Below, piece by piece: positions 25,555 through 37,617 of a stretch of DNA of 64,000 nt. The DNA is taken from NCBI RefSeq assembly GCF_014805625.2, contig NW_023998414.1, forward strand, positions 7,827,190-7,891,189, given 5' to 3'. How positions within the stretch are numbered: position 1 is the stretch's first letter; every line of letters begins with the position of its first letter. A model generated the notes under the pieces. That model saw only the letters and a list, made by a program, of their open reading frames with translations. It made no database searches and was not told the DNA's origin. The stretch is from Glossina fuscipes (lineage: Eukaryota; Arthropoda; Insecta; Diptera; Glossinidae). The position numbers were made by a program, and so were the translations under genes.

Positions 25555-26934
25555 CTTTCACTCTCGCCAAATGGTTGTATTTATTGTTGCGCGAAAATAA
25601 TTTATATAAGATGAAGAATTCTCCCACTTGTCCTTGTTCTTATACTGATTTTGAAATAATGCACCTATTTTAAGAATTGCTCTGACTATTCAATATTCGT
25701 CTCTATTTCCTTTTCATTCGTAAATGTTAATTACAAGAATGTATTTTACTTTTCCTTACTCTTTTCGTACCCATCTACTTGTGTTTCATTTTCATTGCGT
25801 ATATTCACAAAGGCATTTCATGAGTTCATTACACCAAGTTACATAAAGTGCGCCAGTAATGCTTATTATTATACATATATATATATATATGTATCATTGC
25901 GTGTATCAACAGTTAATTTTGTACGTAATTTTTTTTTTGTTCTTTTTTGTTGCAATTTCTTTTACTTTTGCAATAGGTTCGTAAGATGTTTTATGTTTAA
26001 TATGCATTTAAATTATTGTCGTTCCTTTTCTTCTTATTTACAGTTAGTTGTTGGCTTATCAACTCAAATATAACATGATTTTTGAAACAATTCATTTCTG
26101 TTCACACAGATTTATCCACACAATGACTATTTTTTTTTTTTTATTATTTGAAATTTCGCGGTTTAGTTTGCCTCTTTTGTGATGTTTTACAAACTTACAA
26201 ATTTCCTTCGCTTTATTCAATCTGTGATAAGTTGATTGTAATTGCTCCTTAAGTAAACTTATTCTACATTATTATCTATTACCCTATACTTACGTATTTG
26301 CTGACTGTACCGCACGCTTACCACACTTTCTTTTCAATAATTTGGACATCAATTTAAGCAAGTGTTTCTGTTATAATAAAATTCTCTAACAATGCTTTTG
26401 CTTTTTTTTTTTTTTGTTTTTTTTTTTTAAATTTCATCTGCAGACGGAGAGACAGACAAGTTATTCACTAATCATGAATATTTTGTGCACATTGACACAA
26501 CGATTGCCGTCTCTTTATCTTTAACCCATTATCTTACTATTTAGCTGATATTAAGATAGAAATGTGTTTAGCAATAGGATAATAGCACGTAAGGCCTAGT
26601 TTCAAGTCGATTCAATCATCATTTTATTGTAATATGATAACAAATTAGTTGGCCATGGCCATAAATTGCATACTCTACACACACAATTCCTCATAGATTG
26701 TTGTAATAAAATAACAAAAATTAGATTTTGTTTGCAATGAAAAACATACCCATAGTATCTTGCATAGGATCCTTTCTAGAGGAGCGGGACCGAAATGTGA
26801 TCTAACCTGGTATACATTTACTTAATTTTATCTTCTTTTTTTACACGCTCTATACTTCAGTTCTTTTCATTCGAAAATAATCCAAATTACACGTTTTCGT
26901 ATATAAAGATTTACTTTATGTAGGGAAAAACAAG
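25118..26934. other. No gene recognised
   Basis: Very AT-rich, with long T-runs (25525-25549, 26401-26429) and a TA array at 25877-25890. Frames translate mainly to homopolymers. Confidence 0.5.
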
Positions 26935-27665
26935 TTAGAAAGTTATTTTCGGCGGGGACCGCATCTCGCATACCCGCCACTATGCTTTTTGTATTCTACT
27001 CGCCAAGTTCTTTTATTTGATACCCAAATCGCTGGTATTATTGAAAAAAAAATTAATCGCAGTGCCTACCATATTCATTTTAAAATTGACCCATTTTTCG
27101 GCAGATAATATATCTTCAATTTAAGGAGTATACAAAATAGTTTTAAACAATCGGCCTGGTTTGCCTCATGATAAAGGAGCTTGAAAGCCCAAAAAAGTGA
27201 AAAAATCGAAATTTAATCATTTCTTAGTTTATGTGGGCGTGACGGATCTTATCCATTTTTTCACATATGGAGTAGTGTGCTTCGTAAATGAAGTTTGGAG
27301 AATTTCAGCCTTTTCACTTTTATAATTTCAGGGTAACGAGCAAAAATGTAAAAATTGTTGTTAAAAAAAACAGAGTTGCATTCAGTTTATGCGCACTTCC
27401 GCTCCCAAGCTGCGTGCAGGAACTTCCAAGCTTGCTACCAAAATTTAAACTCAATATCTTCATTTTAGCAACAAGGAGAGGATCAACGACACACACCATA
27501 CGGACACATAGACGGACAGACATGCCTAAATCAACTGAGGATTTCACGCTGATGAAGAATATATGTACTTTGTAGGGTCCCTGAAGATTCTGCTTGGGTT
27601 TTCCATGCATTATGGAAAAAAAACAAAATGAGTTTACCCCCATCCTACAGTACTGGATATAAAAA
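26935..27665 (-). repeat. Dispersed repeat family B, longest copy
   Basis: Runs from GGCGGGGACCGCATCTCGCATACCCGCC through GTGGGCGTGACGGATC, the AGTTTATGCGCACTTCCGCTCCC block, CAAAATTTAAACTCAATATC and GACGGACAGACATGCCTAAATCAACTGAG, to GGTCCCTGAAGATTCTGCTTGG and the CATCCTACAGTACTGG end. About 730 bases, non-coding in either direction. Confidence 0.7.
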
Positions 27666-28629
27666 CTATAATATAAAGTTTAGACATTTAGGATTTTAAG
27701 GATTGCACGCAAGTCGCTGCAATATTTTGTGCTTCTTACTGAAAAACAATTTTCCCAAAAGCCCAACATTTTTAAAGTGTTGGGGTTAGTTGGTCTGCAT
27801 ACTGGTCGTAGCAAAATTTGCTTATCAAAAGTAACGTTTACTGCTCTGCAAGCAATAATGGAATAAAGGAACAAAATATTAACTTAATGTGCCGAGTTGA
27901 TCTATGGTTAGAGAACTAAAATGATTTTTCCATTTAATTAAGTGAAAAAGATCGAAGCAATCATGTGAATATAGATCTAGAGCATCTTGAATACTCGAGT
28001 TGATCGAGTTAATCTATTGTAAGTTTTTCCTTAAAAGCAAATCTTAAAAAATACGAAAGTCATTGTATTCCAAGTGGTGTCCATTTTTCAATTATCAAAT
28101 GTACTCTGTGATCGTAGAACGGGAAACTTTTCCAGCCCACCATATATCTACATATAAAGTACTGAAGAGAGATGCATCTTCCATTTATCTATTGATGTTG
28201 ACTTGAATGGTAAGTTTTTCCTGGATATTGCAGTTAGTTATCTTAACTCTAGAAAATCCTCTTGCGAAAACTACGTTTACCGTTTCCATGGTTTCATCTA
28301 TACAAAGCCAATTGATTCATTTGCAATCATTGCAATTATTTTTAAACGTTTAAGTTCTTTACTTTCATCGCGACTCCTTCGTATTAGAAATTTTCCGTTT
28401 CTCCTTTCGAGGTACGATGTGAATGAATCTCTTAGAACACTATGTCTTATTGTTCGGAATTTTTGAAATTTGTTGATGATTTCAATGAATTGAAACCATA
28501 CTTACCAGGCTTAGAAGTATGAAATAACTATTTGAGAAACATATGGATAACACCACTACTAGGGGACACCTATGCATGGTAGTTGGAGTATCTGGCAAGA
28601 ATAACCATAGTCGTAATACCAACATATAT
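27666..28629. other. No gene recognised
   Basis: Includes an 87-codon plus-strand frame at 28203-28466 without a recognised motif. The 5' part of the second mariner is expected here but could not be aligned by eye. Confidence 0.45.
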
Positions 28630-29240
28630 CGTCAACCCAACAAAATTTTCCGCAATAAAGAAGGTATCGAATTTGGTGCCGATCGACGGAAATATTTTTT
28701 CTCGTATTGCCACTGAGGATGAAAAAGGGATTTATTTTAAGGATTCTGAACGAGAAAATCGTTGGGCTTTCGCACGAAATGCTTTAATGAAAGAAAGATG
28801 TCCTGTGCTTGATGCGAGCAAAGAAGAATCATCGATTCCGTCAAAGTTAAACCCGGAGGGCTACCAACAATAATTGATCGAGTTAAACCATTCGGCGTTC
28901 AAAAGACGGGCGGAATATTATAAAAGCCAATACATGATCATTTTTTCGTAAGACATCCATCAATCCATCTATTCATGCGATAAGCCTAGGTCGCGACACG
29001 TTGGAAGAACTGAACTGGAAAATATTACGCTATGTGACTTAACTACCAGACTCGACTTCACTTGTTTGCATCGTTTTGTCATGTATTGGTTGAGGTTCGC
29101 TTGAAGGTGTGGACAAATAGCTCGATGAATGATTTCCCTCAAATGCGGTAAGCTCTTAAAGCGTGATGCAGAAGTCTCCTGAGTGATGAGGAAAACGTAT
29201 AACTGGCAATGCAGTTCACTTTGAACCGTTTCTTATTATT
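28630..29240 (+). mobile_element. Degenerate mariner transposase catalytic region (second mariner)
   Basis: Plus-strand frames contain successive blocks of a mariner catalytic domain. RIATEDEKGIYFKDSERENR at 28697-28756 matches the TGDEKWI block holding the first catalytic aspartate. NPEGYQQ followed, after a stop, by LIELNHSAFKRRAEYYKSQY (about 28846-28935) matches the segment before the HDNARPH block. That block survives only as DKPRSRHV (about 28980). TLEELNWKILRYVT (29000-29041), then LHLFASFCHVLVEV (29056-29100) and the LDE-stop-F, FPSNAV and GKRI segments match the C-terminal end. Frameshifts and stops make it non-functional. It differs in sequence from the mariner at 7.9-8.5 kb. Terminal repeats were not found. 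Confidence 0.75.
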
Positions 29241-29475
29241 CGTTTAATTTTTTTTTTTTTTTTTTTCACAACTCTTTCGGCAAAAAGATGTTCATCTCAT
29301 ACTTCCAGACTTACGAATTTCAAAAAAGTTATCTCAAAAAAGAAAAAAAGCAATGTTTTGATGATGTTTCAATAAATTAGCAAACGCTGGATACTAAAGA
29401 TTTTTGCTTACACGATGACATGAATTGACTGAAATTGGGGAGCAAGTTGAAATGAGTGCAGAAAGGAGATAATAT

Positions 29476-29907
29476 TTGTTGGAATTAATTCAGTTATCCT
29501 TTGCAAAAGCTTGTTGTGTAATAGTATTTCCTACGCTTACTGAAAATATGCGCTGGCGTCGACTTATTAAACGACACGAAATTAGCTCACAAGCGATTCA
29601 TGGTATCTCGGAAAAACATAAAGTGAGTGATACTGAACGCGCATTAAAAATGATTAATAATTTTCTTAAAATCGAAAAAGTAAGACGTAGCTGCAACAGG
29701 ACTGCAACAATTCAAATCAAAGTTTCGCAAAGAGACGCTGTAAGGAAAGCCAAAGTAATAGCCTACGAACGTGGCCTAACAGACACTAAGTCTTTCAACG
29801 ATTGCAACAAATACTCTTGGACATTCGATTTGAGAAAGAATAAAGTGATTTTACTCTATTTCTCGTTTATAGTTTTATTGTGGAATTGTTTTTGCGCAAC
29901 TTCCTAA
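29476..29907 (+). pseudogene. Basic ORF, possible CENP-B/jerky-type transposase fragment
   Basis: A 143-codon open frame, initiated at an alternative TTG codon and so probably not a true start. It is Lys/Arg-rich and contains RWRRLIKRHEISSQAIHG, which resembles the 'W..RFKKRHNI..R..HGE' boundary after a Tc5-type DNA-binding domain. Later, AVRKAKVIAYERGLTDTKSF resembles the 'KA..IA.ELGI.DFKAS' helix of the same domain. The order would be rearranged relative to intact proteins. The last 25 residues are hydrophobic and probably read-through. It lies just after the second mariner. I cannot exclude a chance ORF. Confidence 0.35.
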
Positions 29908-30894
29908 CCGAGAATAAGAAGCGCCAGCACAAAGTTATTGCGAACTATCCTTAGTATGTCGTCGCTGAGATACTAATTTCTTTCCATTGCTAGTCCAAGA
30001 AATATTTCTGTGAAAAAAATTGTTAATAGTTAATCTTAAAAAATGAAACGAGAATTTATTACGTATCTAAGCATACCATGTAATTAATTGCCAGATATTA
30101 AATGTTCGTAAGAAATTTCATTTCATTTCATTTCATGTTACGTTTAGCTGGACAATTTATCTAGCAATACATTGACAAAATGCTTATCGAAATATTTCTT
30201 GCTTCTGATAGCTCTTTCTTTTTATGAGTAATTGAAAGCATGTATGTGTATAAAAGTATTATTACATTTTTTTTTTGTTTAAAACAGCTTTATTCTACGT
30301 TTCATAGTTGGGATTTGTATTTTATTTATTTATTTATTTTTATTTTTTTTTTTGTTCTTTTAATTAAAAAATTCCCGAAATACAAAAGAAATCATTTAAT
30401 TTTACTTCAGCTTAAGAATTTTGCTTTACTTCAATACTAAAAATTATTATACTCAAAACAATTCCGTCATTTATAATCATCCGTTTCTCTATATATAACA
30501 TCGTACATAAACTTCGAAATACATTGTTCTTATTTATTGGTGTCTTAAACGGCCTGCATGCGGATCTAATGGCTCAAATATTTTTCTGATATTCTTCTAG
30601 TCTATCCGTTCATCCAGGCATTCGCTCATTCGTCTTGTTAAGCCGATGTATATGTATTATCTTTAATGTGATGAAGATTCCAAGTGGATTTAAATCTGTC
30701 CGTCCATCCAATCATTCGCTTATCCTAATACTAAGATAAATAATTAAAACTAAGATAGAATATTAATAGCAATATCACCAATTTAGGAAATGAGCGAAGG
30801 CCATTTGAAACTTTAAATCGGAATGGGGCGCGATCCGCCAGCAAACACCTTTCAAAAAAAAGAAAAGTATTCACTAACGACTTATAAAAGTTAT
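29908..30894. other. No gene recognised
   Basis: AT-rich; contains a short (TTTCA)n run at 30116-30136. No coding frame supported. Confidence 0.5.
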
Positions 30895-31100
30895 TAGGAA
30901 GTAAAACGTAATACCAGCATTTCTGGACTCATTTGACGGGTCCGTTTAAAACAGATGCAAACGACTACTAAAAATGCTTTGTAATTTGAGTGGATGCGTT
31001 TGAGGTGATGACGTCTTAAAGTGATTGCAACGATTCGAGTTTTCTACTGAAATGTAAAAGAGCGATGTCAGACGATGAAGTTCGTAAAATGTCTTTGCAT
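30895..31100 (+). pseudogene. Possible retrotransposon integrase fragment
   Basis: A plus-strand frame reads HLTGPFKTDANDY (about 30929-30970), followed after a stop by VDAFEVMTS, reminiscent of 'H.D..GPF....G..Y.LV.VD.FS' at the start of a retroelement integrase core. Nothing before or after it could be matched, so this is only a suggestion. Confidence 0.25.
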
Positions 31101-31389
31101 AAATATTGATCTCGCCTCTTCTACCGATCGGGCAATGTTTCTAATGTCGATTAAATCACAGCTTCCATCAACTGTGGCCGGCGTTTTTCTATAAAGCGAT
31201 CGAACATACTCTCAATATTAACCAATAAATCATTTCGAATTATTTACGTAATCATTGGATGACACATAAGTTTCTTTATCTCGTGATGGCCAGACTAACT
31301 ACAAAATCAAAGTATGAGCATTTTTTTTTTTTTTAAATTTTTCTTGGGAGAAGGTGCAAAAAATGACAGATTCAATAAATATATTTATT

Positions 31390-31715
31390 TTTTTTTCGAA
31401 TAATGCCCTTTTCAAAATAGGACATTGTATGGGGAGAGTTCAGCCTTGAAATAAAAGACGTGAACGTAAAAAATTTCATCAAAATATCTTGAACATTCCG
31501 ATCTGTAGATTAAAAAGAAAATCTTTAGGCAGAGACCATGCAGGTAGGTAGAAGGACAAGCTGAAAGACACACAAGCTTAAGTCGATTCAGAAAAAGAAT
31601 CTTGATTTAAAGGCAAGTTTATCTGAGATCTCTCCCCTAGGTGTTACAAATATCCCGATGAACTTAATATATCTTGCCTCACAAGTGGCATGGGATACAG
31701 AAAAAAATTGATCAA
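31390..31715 (-). repeat. Dispersed repeat family A, left part
   Basis: In reverse it carries the AATGCCCTTTTCAAAATAGGAC block, then GACACACAAGCTTAAGTCGATTCAG and the left end around AACTTAATATATCTTGCCTCACAAGTGG. The GACGGACAGAC tract is worn. Confidence 0.65.
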
Positions 31716-31904
31716 ATGTATTTTTAAAGGTGGTTTCAATACAAATAAAAGTCATCATAAACTTTGGAACATTACGCGTATTGTAATCATTCGTTTGAAG
31801 CTCGTAAATTGTAAAATGATCAATTTGAGGTAGTTGGTAGTTTTAGTGTTAAAACGAAGCCGTATAAGATAATAATAATAATGTTATTGCAATAAGAATA
31901 ACGA

Positions 31905-31938
31905 GTCTGGTACGTTCTGGTACGTTCTGGTACATTCT
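31905..31938. repeat. 10-bp tandem repeat, about three units
   Basis: TACGTTCTGG is repeated with a partial leading unit and a final variant unit, directly after an AATAATAAT run. Confidence 0.85.
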
Positions 31939-32814
31939 TAAACTCGACACATGGACAATGTTTGCCCATTGATGTTTTTTTTTTTTTGCTTTCTAACTGT
32001 TTCCCAAGCCCAAAAATTGATCGGAACTTCTTAAAAGAGAATTACAACAACTACAACAATTACTTACTAGGCGATACATTTCTGTGACTAACACTGCGTA
32101 TGAGATACATAAAATGTACTTATTACTATTATCGGATTAATTTTACGCGTCGGACCACTTTTGTGAATACTCCTCATCCGATGTCTTATTATAAAATCGC
32201 ATTTCTTAAAGATGATCAACAAAAATCGATGAATATTAGTATAGTATTTTAATAAACATATTGAATCGGAGAAGAAAAATTTTTCGACCTCCCACCTCCC
32301 TTATATCCCTTCTTAGGAAAAATACGCTTTTGCATAATAAAAACGTCCAATATTTCATAATTTATTATTATGATCGATGAACGATTATAGTCGTTTGATC
32401 TAAAAATTAATTGCGCCCAATTTGGACTTTATATGCGCCTCTTTTGCATCCCATCATATATAAATATTCCCATGAAAAGTCTATATATCTGTGTGTAATA
32501 AAAGAGAATTATTTTTACCGTTGCATGAAAAAAATTGATTCATAATAATGACTTATTAGCGATTTTAACAAAATTTAGACAATTGGGACCGGGTCGATCT
32601 TTTGTTCGGATGCCATAGCAATATAACGATTCTGATCAAAAAAAAAAAAGTCGAACGACGAAAATAAATGAAACGTAATAAGGTCTTTGATAAGAAAATT
32701 AAATTTAGATTAGTAGATCAGGTTAGTTCATTTTAGGGGCTCCCATGAAAAGTCCGGCTTTACATGCCTGCTTTGACGTGAAAACAATGGCACAATTTTT
32801 GGTCATTTATCACG

Positions 32815-32905
32815 AAAATATATAAATAATTGTATTAAGCGAAATGGTATAGGGTATTTGAATTTCGTCCTTGCCCGACTATAATGTTTTTACTTGTGGT
32901 CAATA
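32815..32905 (+). repeat. Dispersed repeat family A, right-end fragment
   Basis: Only the terminal 90 bases are present: TGTATTAAGCGAAATGGTATAGGG, then CCTTGCCCGACTATAATG and TTTTTACTTG. This is the same right end as in the complete copies. Confidence 0.7.
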
Positions 32906-34139
32906 ATTTACATAATTCCACTTTAGTCATAAAAAAAAAAGCGAATATGGGAATAACTTCAATATCTCGAGTGAATGACTCCCGGTTCACAGAAAACAAG
33001 ACAATTTTCCTACCATAGTTCTTAACTAAATCGGTAAGGGATTAAGATAGATTTTAAGTGAACACCGTTAGAGTTTCGAAATGTTTGGTAATCTCCACGT
33101 CGTTGCGTTATGATAGCACAATACAATGTCTCATAGATAGTGGTCTAGAATTCGATGATGCAGCTGGTTGACAGGTCCACTCATGCTACTATTGGTGCTG
33201 GGTGCCTGAAATTTCCTAAAAGGTAAATATAAGTTTTTTCACTTATTAGTTACTGCATAAGAGCAGATAGAGAGAGAAACAGTAAGCAAGAGGATGATGG
33301 AGAGAGGAGAAAGATTAAGGGGTAGAAGAGTAAGAGAGAACGAACGAAATATACACGAGCTCGGAATTTTTTCTAATTAAGAAAATTTTCAGTTTCCTGT
33401 TAAAAAATCGATAAGAAGCTGCTTAGGGGTGATATTTGGAGGGTGAATTATTTTACACTTTTCTTCAGGGAAAATGGTGTACATCTGTACGAATATATGA
33501 TGCACCTTTGAATTAATTCAACTGATCCTCTATAAAGGGCAACTTTCTAGATTTGTATATCCCTTTCTGGCAGCCAACAAAAAAGATCAGATATATCAAA
33601 AGTGTATACACCCTTGCGATGCCTAATACTTCGACTTAATTTATACATGTTTGTCAGTGCGTTCATCTGACAATGTTTTTGCGTGTCTAGCAATGCCCTA
33701 TCGGAATGGTCAACTCAAAATCGATCTTTGAACATAAATTTGCATTGAGTGGGCCCATGTCAGTGTCGATAAGTTCTTGACCTTGTCTAAGTCAGTAAAT
33801 AATCTTAACTTGTCATCCGTAACAGATATTCATTTAAATTTTAAAGCAACTTTAGCTCGGAATTCTTTAGAGTTTTTGTTTTCCGTATGTAAACATGATC
33901 TACATTGATTAAAATCAAAAATTTTCAGTCTATAAAGAATGTCGAGCACCAATAGATCATAAGGTCCGCATTTAAAAGCACAGTATAGACAACTTTGCGG
34001 TCAATAAACTGAAAAGGTAGTTACCAAAGATTGATCGTAACCTGCATGTGTCTTCATTGTTTTTCTGTTGCACACATATTATTGTAGAGATTTTGTGCCC
34101 AATAGATGACATATTCCTTGAAGAGTGTATATGGTTGAC
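32906..34139. other. No gene recognised
   Basis: Holds an AG-rich purine stretch at about 33265-33345. No frame with identifiable content. Confidence 0.5.
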
Positions 34140-34510
34140 CTATCAGCTAAATCAGCTCATAGTGAAAAGAACTAAATGATGATCAGAGATCAAGGATAAT
34201 GAGCGTCCGAAATAGGTAAACACTTTTGAAAAGAAAACATTTGCGAAAGGAAAATCGGCTGAGCGGCCGATCATCAAACTCAAAAATCGGCCAATGTTTA
34301 AAGCTTCAAGAAGGAGAGTGCTTTGAGATAACAACCATCGAACGGCACTCTCCAGTGTTCGGAATACCTTCCCGAGAAGCTTTGTTTGCCTTTTGTTGTC
34401 TTTAAGAGAGATCGTCCAATCCATCTTCGGAAATAGTTAATCCAAGTTTGGTTTTGGTGCATTATCATTGAGGTCGCCATTAACGAAAAAATTTAAATTA
34501 AACAAAATAG
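34140..34510 (-). pseudogene. Possible non-LTR endonuclease fragment
   Basis: Minus-strand frames give a LNGDLNDNAPKP-like start (compare 'GDFNA..P' of APE endonucleases), a segment with ALNIG and SADFPFANVFF (compare 'PTF......S.IDLTFVN'), and SLISDHHLVLF at the end (compare 'SLSDH..I.F'). The spacing is roughly right for the end of an endonuclease domain. Similarity is weak and needs a profile search; it is not assigned to any larger element. Confidence 0.35.
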
Positions 34511-35464
34511 TATAAATAGCTTGGACTCGGAGTTCATGCGAAATAGTGTGTAATATACTAAAAGATATGGTAAAGTGAGTACTCATGTGAAGCTAACGGC
34601 TTAAAAAGCTTAAGTTAGGTTAATGGTGTTACAAACGTATGTGCTTTGCAGATATCGCTCCTTTTGATTGTCAATTATTTGAATCGATGCAAAGAAATGT
34701 GAAAAGGACGCGTATCTTTGAACCAACTTCAACCAATGATTTGTTTTTTGCTTGGAAATAGAAAATGCTTGTGCACGGGACACTGACAAGTATTTTGAAT
34801 AAGATACACTTTGTTACATGTTAGCGAAAAAGCAAAAAAGTGAAGGGGAAAATATTTCAAAGTGGGCCAACTACTTAATGAAAAACTATTAATACAGAAA
34901 GCAAAATAGTTGCACTCATGTAGACAACACCTATGGGATGCGAAGTATTACGCATAATAGCTCGACAATTATGCCAGCTATGCCGAAACACTAAACGTTT
35001 TAGAGGTCACATTTTCAAATCAATATCGCTGGAAGACAGACTCAGTCGTCGGTTAAAAAATGCCATTCATTGGGTGAAATTCAAACGTTGCTACATTGTT
35101 TAGTAACACTTTGTTCACATAAACACCATTGCTTATCTTAGCAAAATGTTTGTTTTAAGTAAAATCGACTTTGATTTGATCATATATAGCGATAACGGCT
35201 ATCTAAATCGGAATATCCGCTTAACGCCAAATTTCGTCTTCAGAAAACTAACCGCTGACACAGAGAGTCGCTTACTATTTGGAAAATAACGACGATTGTC
35301 AAAGTGATGACACATCTCCTCGACTTATGCAATAGAAGATGCCTTAGGATAAGATCCGAAAATAACAGCGAATGCTCTTAGTTGCTATTGCTGATTATAC
35401 TTTTTTTTAAATTATTACAGAAAAAAAGAAAAGCCAGCATGCGTTCAAGCTTTTGCGCCTTCAT
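34511..35464. other. No gene recognised
   Basis: Moderately mixed composition and possibly old transposon sequence, but no domain could be matched. Confidence 0.45.
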
Positions 35465-35700
35465 TTTTGCTACATAGAGTTTATGTGTGTAGTGAGCAAA
35501 AAATCAATTCTCTTTTTTATATCTTTTGAAAAACAGAGGTGTTCTCGCTTTACGTAGTACTATGAGCGTGACCGATTGACCGATTTGGTATATTTGCAAT
35601 ACCAACTACTGTGTGCAAGAACTTCCAATGTTTCTGCCAAATTCGAAGTCGATAGATTCACGTTTGTGCCCAATATCCTTAACCCCTTATACGAAACACA
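35465..35700 (-). repeat. Dispersed repeat family B, partial copy
   Basis: Contains CTTTTGAAAAACAGAGGTGTTCTC, CCGATTTGGTATATTTGCAATACC, GCAAGAACTTCCAATG and GCCAAATTCGAAGTCGATAG, the half of family B that precedes the tract. The tract itself is absent. Confidence 0.65.
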
Positions 35701-36159
35701 TAACACATATGCAAAATACTTATATATAACTAATGTCTACTGCTGCCAAAGCTAGTCGCCGATGCGCTTTTTGAGAAGTGCTAAATGTTACGAGTGATTC
35801 TGAGAAGCTTAGAAAGCCGCGATGCAAGACCGAGTAATGAATCAAGAAAGACAAGTTTTTGGCTATTTTTCTCATCAAAATTCAAACTCATTTCTCTGAT
35901 AGCTTAAAATGAATTCTGTTGCTATCACTGGACAATTTCTCAATCAAGTGATTTTCACAGGCCTCTTCTCAAGTCAGCTATAACGCACCGCTTACTTATA
36001 GCCTTAAATTCATCATAATGAACCTCCTTTTGCATATTATTTTGTTTTACATGTTTACAAAATATTCCCTTAAATGTCAACATATATGTATGTGTACACA
36101 TAAATCACAACAACAAATAAAATAGTTGCTATAGTGGACCAAAGGGGTTTCATACCACC

Positions 36160-36490
36160 CCACGGCTATTTATATAACGACTTTTTAAAATGAGTGGTCA
36201 TAGGGGAAATGTTGGCAAAAATGATCCGATCCGAACGATTTTCAATAATTTTTCGTCCTTGCGCATAACAATACAAATCAGTATATCAAATTTTGTCAAA
36301 ATATATTATCTCAAAAAATGAAGTGAATGCAATACGTATAGACGGACAAACGGACAGACAAAGAGGTAAACTGGCAATATGATTTTGTATTGAACGGTAT
36401 AATAAACACTGAGTCCATCTCAAGTCCTTCTTCGTGTTATGTGCATTCGCCCAAACTTAATATACCCTTGGACAGCGCTTCGGAACGAGT
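36160..36490 (-). repeat. Dispersed repeat family A, left half
   Basis: Reverse-orientation blocks include GATCCGATCCGAACGATTTTCAAT, TTCGTCCTTGCGCATAACA and GACGGACAAACGGACAGACA. The copy ends at CCCAAACTTAATATACCCTTGG. It lies immediately before a complete copy in the same orientation. Confidence 0.75.
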
Positions 36491-36614
36491 GGTCAATGAA
36501 AAGTTCTCATTATCGACATCACAACTGGCTGTCACATATTGACTAGTTAGCCTGCCCTTAAAAGCAAAAAAATTAGGTAACAAATTAGAGCGAAAAAAGG
36601 AGGAAGAAAAAACA

Positions 36615-37617
36615 AGTAAGAACACCATAGTCGGGCAAGGCAGACTCTTAGATACCCTATACCACTTCACTTAGACATTCGTTTATTTTTGTGAAAAAAA
36701 AATTAAAAATTATACATTCTTCTTATGTGAAGGCATAATTTTCATGAAAGTCCTCATATTGGAGGATGCTGAAAACGTCAACTAGCCTTGAGTAAACTCA
36801 ATTGACTTGTCAAGGATTTTAATAATTTCCACTTGCTTCCATCACAAAAAACTGTTTGCTTTTCAGGAACGGAACTTTATATGGTCGCGTCTAAGTAAAA
36901 GAACTACTTGATCCAATTTGTATATTAAATTATGAATCTTACGAGCCAATTTATAACATAAAATATGCAAAATTCGATATTTTTGCCATATAATGGCTTA
37001 GTTTTCATCAAACACCTTTTCAGGAGGAGGTATCAAAAAAATAGACCTACGTTATCCAAACTCGGTAAAATTCTTATTTATATCAAATTATTATTATGTA
37101 CGATTTTCGTCAAGCAATATCGAAAATTAAGTCTTTTTATCATATATAAATAGATTCAGTTTTCCTACGAACTTTTATATAGCAAGGGGTTCAAAAAATT
37201 GCCTTATCCGATCCTTATTTTTCACACCTATTTAGAACGTCTCAATATTATCACTTGGCGATTTTTATCGTGAAATTGTGAACATTCAAATATTTTTGCC
37301 ATATAACGGCCTTTTAAAATGAGGCCTTATATGGGAAATGGTCGAACAAATAGTTCGATCGGAAACATTTTCAATAGCTTTCATCCTTGGGCCATAACAC
37401 ATCCAGGGTACCAAATTTTAAAAATTACGACCCGTATTTATTGAACACAAGAATACGAGACATACAGACGGACAGACGGACAGACGGAGACACAAGCTTA
37501 AATCGATGCAAAGAGTGATTCTGGATTGAATTATAGGTCTGCCTAAAGTCTTTCTTGGTGTTACATACAACCGTCCAAACTTAATATACCCTTGTACGAC
37601 AAGTGGCGAAGGTGTAA
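36615..37617 (-). repeat. Dispersed repeat family A, complete copy
   Basis: The longest copy, about 1 kb, with both ends. The right end in reverse is CAAGTAAGAACACCATAGTCGGGCAAGG; the left end is CTTAATATACCCTTGTACGACAAGTGG. It carries a clean array of GACGGACA units at 37468-37490 and the block TTTCATCCTTGGGCCATAACACA. There is no ORF beyond chance and no inverted terminal repeats long enough to see by eye. It is probably a non-autonomous element. Confidence 0.8.
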
